Positions 5,252-8,274 of a stretch of DNA of 8,274 nucleotides are shown one piece after another. The stretch lies in contig JAFYFK010000111.1 in assembly GCA_017543805.1 (NCBI GenBank), positions 1-8,274 on the forward strand, in the 5' to 3' direction. Source of the DNA: Bacillota bacterium (lineage in GTDB: Bacteria; Bacillota; Clostridia; Peptostreptococcales; Anaerovoracaceae). Within the stretch, counting starts at the first letter, position 1, and every line of letters begins with the position of its first letter. A program made the position numbers and the translations under genes. The notes beneath the pieces are model-generated. The model saw only the letters and a list, made by a program, of their open reading frames with translations. It had not been told where the DNA came from and searched no databases.

Positions 5252-6445
5252 ATGCTGAAATATGTTGACAGACGCGGCACAAACAGCGTCAAATGGGACA
5301 ATCTTATCGGGACGTTCGGCAATCCGGACCTGCTGGCAATGTGGGTCGCGGACATGGACTTTGAGGCGCCCGCCTGCATTAAGGACGCTATGCGCGAATA
5401 CGTGGACAATGTGCCCTTCGGCTACTATCTCCCGAGGGAGGAGTATTACGAAGCCTTTATGGCATGGGAGGAGGCGCGCCACGGATATAAGATCGAGCGC
5501 AACTGGCTCTGCTTTGCGCCGACCATAGTTTCCGCCTTTTACTGGATAACCCTTATGACCACCCGCCCCGGCGACGCGGTCATGATGCTGACGCCTGTAT
5601 ACTACCCGATGCTCAAGGCCGCGACCGACAACGACCGCAAGCTCGTCACCTGCGACCTTGTGCGCGACGGCGATACATATAAAATAGATTTCGACGAATT
5701 CGAGAACAAAATACGCGAAAACAGCGTAAAGCTCTTTATACTCTGCTCGCCGCACAACCCTGTCGGCAGGGTATGGACCGAAGCCGAGCTCGCCAGGATG
5801 ATGAAGATCTGCAAGATGTACGGGGTCCTGGTAATATCCGACGAGATCCACCAGGAATTCATATACAACGGACACAGGCACGTTCCCACCGCGACGGTCG
5901 GAGACTACGACAAAAACCTGATCACGCTGATCTCCGCGTCAAAAGCTTTCAACATAGCGGCGCTGCAGAATGCGATGGTCATAATACCGGACGAAGAACT
6001 GCGCGCCAGGTACAAGGATTTTACCAAACGCATAGCCGTCAACGGGGGCAACCCCTTCGGATACATAGCCGCCGAAGCGGCCCTTACGGGAGGCTCGGAA
6101 TGGCTGGCTGACGTAAACAAACAGATCTGGGAAAACTACCTCTGCATAAAGGACACCTTTGCCAGGGAACTTCCGGAGGTCGGCGTTGCCGATCTTCAGG
6201 GCACCTATCTCCTCTGGCTGGACTTTTCGGCGTTCCTCAAGACCCAGAAGGAGACCGAGGAGTTTATGGAAAAGGACTGCGGAGTCGCGGCGGATTACGG
6301 CGCGTGGTTCGGCGGCGAAAGATTTGCCCCGTTCGTAAGGCTTAATCTGGCGACCTCCCGCGAAAATGTCGAGACCGCGGCGGCAGTTATCATCGAAGCT
6401 GTAAGAAAGCGTAAGAACGATGAAAATAAAGATTCAGCCGAATAA
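5252..6445 (+). CDS. patB: MalY/PatB-type PLP-dependent aminotransferase/C-S lyase
   Basis: This 397-residue fold-type I PLP enzyme belongs to the aminotransferase class I/II group. The start NSVKWD (residues 11-16) and ADMDFEAP (33-40) are typical of the MalY/PatB cystathionine beta-lyase branch. Visible cofactor residues are N169 in SPHNPVGRVW, D197 in SDEIH, the Schiff-base lysine K231 in SASKAFN, and R363 in RLNLA for the substrate carboxylate. Family members cleave cystathionine or cysteine to pyruvate, ammonia and a thiol, and many also transaminate. AAGGAGG lies 4 bases before the ATG. Its 3' end overlaps aroA by 26 bases, so it is first in a patB-aroA-aroQ operon. That context raises the possibility of an aromatic aminotransferase role, but the sequence does not settle this. 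Confidence 0.93.
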   Translation: MLKYVDRRGTNSVKWDNLIGTFGNPDLLAMWVADMDFEAPACIKDAMREYVDNVPFGYYLPREEYYEAFMAWEEARHGYKIERNWLCFAPTIVSAFYWITLMTTRPGDAVMMLTPVYYPMLKAATDNDRKLVTCDLVRDGDTYKIDFDEFENKIRENSVKLFILCSPHNPVGRVWTEAELARMMKICKMYGVLVISDEIHQEFIYNGHRHVPTATVGDYDKNLITLISASKAFNIAALQNAMVIIPDEELRARYKDFTKRIAVNGGNPFGYIAAEAALTGGSEWLADVNKQIWENYLCIKDTFARELPEVGVADLQGTYLLWLDFSAFLKTQKETEEFMEKDCGVAADYGAWFGGERFAPFVRLNLATSRENVETAAAVIIEAVRKRKNDENKDSAE

Positions 6446-7565
6446 ACTTACGGGAACGATCGAGATCCCCTACAGCAAATCGTACGCAACGAGGACGGCG
6501 TTCTGCAGGATGCTGGCAGGGCAGCCTGCGCAGGACTGCAAAATACCGGACGCCGCGGCGAAGGCCCTCACGGTCGGACAGTTCAACGGGACAGCCGACT
6601 GCGGAGGCAGCGCGACGATACTGCGCATGGGTGTGGCTATCGCCGGCGCCCTGGGAGTCGAGACGAAGTTTGACGGGCTCGAAGTGCTCCGCAAAAAGAA
6701 CTTTCAGCCCTACCTGGAGATGCTGGAAAAGCACGGGCTTAAGTTCAGCGGGTACAACCTTCCGTTTACGATGAGCGGAAAACTGGAGCCGGGCGACTAC
6801 AACTTCCCGCCGGCAGTAAGCTCCATCTACGTGAGCGGCCTGCTTATGGCCCTGCCGCTTCTTGACGGCGACAGCAAGATAAGCATGGTCAATCCGGCGC
6901 ACAGCGTCGCGTACATCAACATGACCCTGGACCTGCTGGAAAAGCACGGCATACACGTGGACGTGCTGGGGAGCACCTCGCTGACCCCGCGCTTTGAGAT
7001 CCCGGGCGGCCAGAAATACCTCCCGGCGGATGTCGAGTGCGAAAGAGACTGGTCCGGCGCAGCGCTCTGGATGGCCGCGAACAAGCTGGGGTCCTCAATA
7101 GAGCTTATAGGCATCGAGGATACCGGCCAGAAGAACAACAAGACCGTGGAATACACGCTGAGCCGCATAGGACGCTCAATAAACGTCAACGAGATACCGG
7201 ACATGGCTCCGCCCATCGCCGCGGCAGCCTGCGGGTATAAGGGAACGACCATTCTTACGGGCTGCGCGCGCCTCCGCTACAAGGACAGCGACCGCATAGA
7301 GACCATAATCAGCATGATCAACAGTCTCGGCGGTGAAGCGTATCTGGAGGAAGGCGACATAGTCATACGCGGCAAGGGTACCCTCAGGGGCGGCACCGTC
7401 GACCCGCGCCACGACCACCGCATCGCCATGGCGGCGGCAATAGCTTCCTGCATCTGCGAAGAACCGGTGGAGATACTCGGGGCGGACTGCGTGGGCAATT
7501 CCTATCCGGACTTCTTCAACGATTTCGAAGCTCTCGGCGGAAAAATAAGCATACAGGAAGAATAA
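6420..7565 (+). CDS. aroA: 3-phosphoshikimate 1-carboxyvinyltransferase (EPSP synthase), short divergent form
   Basis: The family transfers an enolpyruvyl group from PEP to shikimate-3-phosphate. Family landmarks are present: SKSYATR (K20, S21, R25), CGGSATILR (R69), SSIYVSGLL, ERDWSGAALW, PDMAPP (D261), KDSDR (288-292) and DHRIAMA (R334). At 381 residues it is about 45 shorter than E. coli AroA, with much of the loss between R25 and CGGSATILR. By eye alignment several PEP/S3P contacts differ: K93-N94 stand where Arg-Pro (R124) is usual, I136 replaces Q171, D289 replaces E341, N360 replaces K411, and A65 sits where G96 is usual. The fold is clearly AroA; full activity is less certain. The start overlaps patB by 26 bases with no clear Shine-Dalgarno, suggesting translational coupling, and aroQ follows after 9 bases. 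Confidence 0.93.
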   Translation: MKIKIQPNKLTGTIEIPYSKSYATRTAFCRMLAGQPAQDCKIPDAAAKALTVGQFNGTADCGGSATILRMGVAIAGALGVETKFDGLEVLRKKNFQPYLEMLEKHGLKFSGYNLPFTMSGKLEPGDYNFPPAVSSIYVSGLLMALPLLDGDSKISMVNPAHSVAYINMTLDLLEKHGIHVDVLGSTSLTPRFEIPGGQKYLPADVECERDWSGAALWMAANKLGSSIELIGIEDTGQKNNKTVEYTLSRIGRSINVNEIPDMAPPIAAAACGYKGTTILTGCARLRYKDSDRIETIISMINSLGGEAYLEEGDIVIRGKGTLRGGTVDPRHDHRIAMAAAIASCICEEPVEILGADCVGNSYPDFFNDFEALGGKISIQEE

Positions 7566-7574
7566 AGGACTCAG

Positions 7575-8006
7575 ATGAAAAGCGTTCTTATAATAAACGG
7601 GCCAAACCTCAACATGCTGGGGATAAGGGAACCGGATCTTTACGGAAAGCAGGACTACAGTACCCTGGTTTCCATGATAAGCGGGCACTGCAAAGAGCTC
7701 GGTCTGGAATGCGAATGCTTCCAGCACAACCACGAAGGCGCTATAGTAGACAAGATCCAGGAGGCTTACGGCCGTTACGACGCCATAGTGATCAACGCCG
7801 CCGCCTACACGCATACCAGCGTCGCAATAATGGACGCAATAAAGACTGTAAGCATTCCGGCTGTGGAGGTGCATATAACCGAGCCCAACGAGCGCGAGGA
7901 ATTCCGGCACATATCCTACGTCGGCAAAGCCTGTGTACACAGAATAGCCGGGCACGGCTTTAAAGGGTATCTGGAAGCCATCGACTGGCTTGCGGCTAAT
8001 TATTAA
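7575..8006 (+). CDS. aroQ: Type II 3-dehydroquinate dehydratase
   Basis: This enzyme dehydrates 3-dehydroquinate to 3-dehydroshikimate, the third step of the shikimate pathway, and forms dodecamers in the type II family. The 143 residues match the usual length. Conserved parts are GPNLNMLG near the N-terminus, the catalytic tyrosine in DLYGK (Y23), HNHEG, the YTHTSVAI loop, the histidine in EVHI and the arginine in REEFRH. The loop before YTHTS reads NAA where NPG or NAG is common, and HITEPNE replaces the more common HLSN segment. AAAGGA lies five bases before the ATG. It is last in the patB-aroA-aroQ operon and is followed by a strong terminator. Confidence 0.97.
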   Translation: MKSVLIINGPNLNMLGIREPDLYGKQDYSTLVSMISGHCKELGLECECFQHNHEGAIVDKIQEAYGRYDAIVINAAAYTHTSVAIMDAIKTVSIPAVEVHITEPNEREEFRHISYVGKACVHRIAGHGFKGYLEAIDWLAANY

Positions 8007-8013
8007 GTAAATC

Positions 8014-8046
8014 AAAAGAACGGGCAGGACCCGTTCTTTTTTATTT
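8014..8046 (+). terminator. Strong intrinsic terminator after aroQ, possibly bidirectional
   Basis: AAAAGAACGGG (8014-8024) pairs with CCCGTTCTTTT (8030-8040), an 11-bp stem with a 5-base loop, followed by TTATTTTT. Because the stem begins with AAAA it also yields a U-tract on the minus strand, so it may terminate the convergent CoA-transferase gene as well. Confidence 0.95.
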
Positions 8047-8274
8047 TTACCGTTTGTTTGACCTGCGCCAGATATGCATGGCTTCGGCCTCTTTTATGAG
8101 TCCGTCCCGGAATTCCGGAGCGGCGATCCCGATCAGCCCCTCCGCGCGTTCCCAGGTGGTTCGGCCCTTGCAGTTGAACATTCCGTGTTCTGTAACGATG
8201 TACTGGACATTGGTCCTGGTACAGGTGATCACCGAGCCTTCCCGCAGCGTGGCGCGTATGCGGGAGGTCTTCTC
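8047..8274 (-). CDS. Acetyl-CoA hydrolase/CoA-transferase family protein, C-terminal part
   Basis: The frame is open from the window edge to a TAA at 8047-8049, giving the last 75 residues of a longer protein whose N-terminus lies outside the window. The segment GSVITCTRTNVQYIVTEHGMFNCKG, then WERAEGLIGIAAPEFRDGLIKEA, matches the C-terminal domain of the acetyl-CoA hydrolase/4-hydroxybutyrate or butyryl-CoA:acetate CoA-transferase family, where TEYG and AHPDFR are the usual forms. Such enzymes move CoA between acyl groups, often in the last step of butyrate formation, which fits the thiolase nearby. The exact substrate cannot be read from this fragment. It runs convergently to aroQ across a shared terminator. 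Confidence 0.88.
   Translation of the reverse strand, partial: EKTSRIRATLREGSVITCTRTNVQYIVTEHGMFNCKGRTTWERAEGLIGIAAPEFRDGLIKEAEAMHIWRRSNKR

Noticed and set aside
5183..5881. 232-codon minus-strand open frame opposite patB
   Set aside because: It shadows patB and would run through the divergent promoter region.
7176..8015. 279-codon minus-strand open frame opposite aroA/aroQ
   Set aside because: It shadows two recognisable shikimate genes and has no family features of its own.

Overview
The window looks like part of a chromosome from an anaerobic, butyrate-type member of the Clostridia (Firmicutes). The evidence is the canonical rpsF-ssb-rpsR cluster, strong AAGGAGG-type ribosome binding sites, a clostridial-type acetyl-CoA acetyltransferase (thiolase) whose promoter carries Rex operator sequences, and the end of an acetyl-CoA hydrolase/CoA-transferase family gene. 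No species can be named from the sequence alone.

Layout. (1) 1-696, minus: the N-terminal 232 residues of an unrecognised, probably exported protein; its C-terminus lies outside the window. (2) 697-1249: a gene-free stretch holding the most unusual feature, a degenerate tandem array of five roughly 75-bp units (about 799-1135). Each unit has inverted TGTGAC/GTCACA arms spanning 30-32 bp, and the last unit is flipped. (3) 1250-2098, plus: an AT-rich gene for a protein with a basic, helical N-terminus and a PD-(D/E)XK-like C-terminal domain with a non-standard active site. (4) 2104-2451, minus: an ArsC/Spx-family redox protein, convergent with the nuclease-like gene. (5) 2524-3705, minus: thiolase, with a rich upstream region (3706-4032) that contains three possible promoters and two near-consensus Rex boxes. 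(6) 4074-5097, minus: rpsF-ssb-rpsR, closed by a strong terminator. (7) 5098-5251: a divergent promoter region in which a self-complementary TTGCAA appears to serve as the -35 element in both directions. (8) 5252-8006, plus: a patB/malY-type PLP enzyme, a shortened EPSP synthase (aroA) and a type II dehydroquinase (aroQ), tightly packed as an operon and ended by a strong terminator. (9) 8047-8274, minus: the C-terminus of a CoA-transferase family gene.

How the genes work together. Thiolase and the CoA-transferase belong to acetyl-CoA/butyrate metabolism, and the Rex boxes tie thiolase to the NADH/NAD+ ratio. rpsF-ssb-rpsR is the usual translation/replication cluster. aroA and aroQ catalyse two steps of the shikimate pathway, so the aminotransferase-like gene overlapping aroA may handle an aromatic or sulfur amino acid substrate. 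The array plus nuclease-like gene looks like an accessory insertion between housekeeping blocks and is the best candidate for an undescribed system. Their functional link is inferred only from adjacency.
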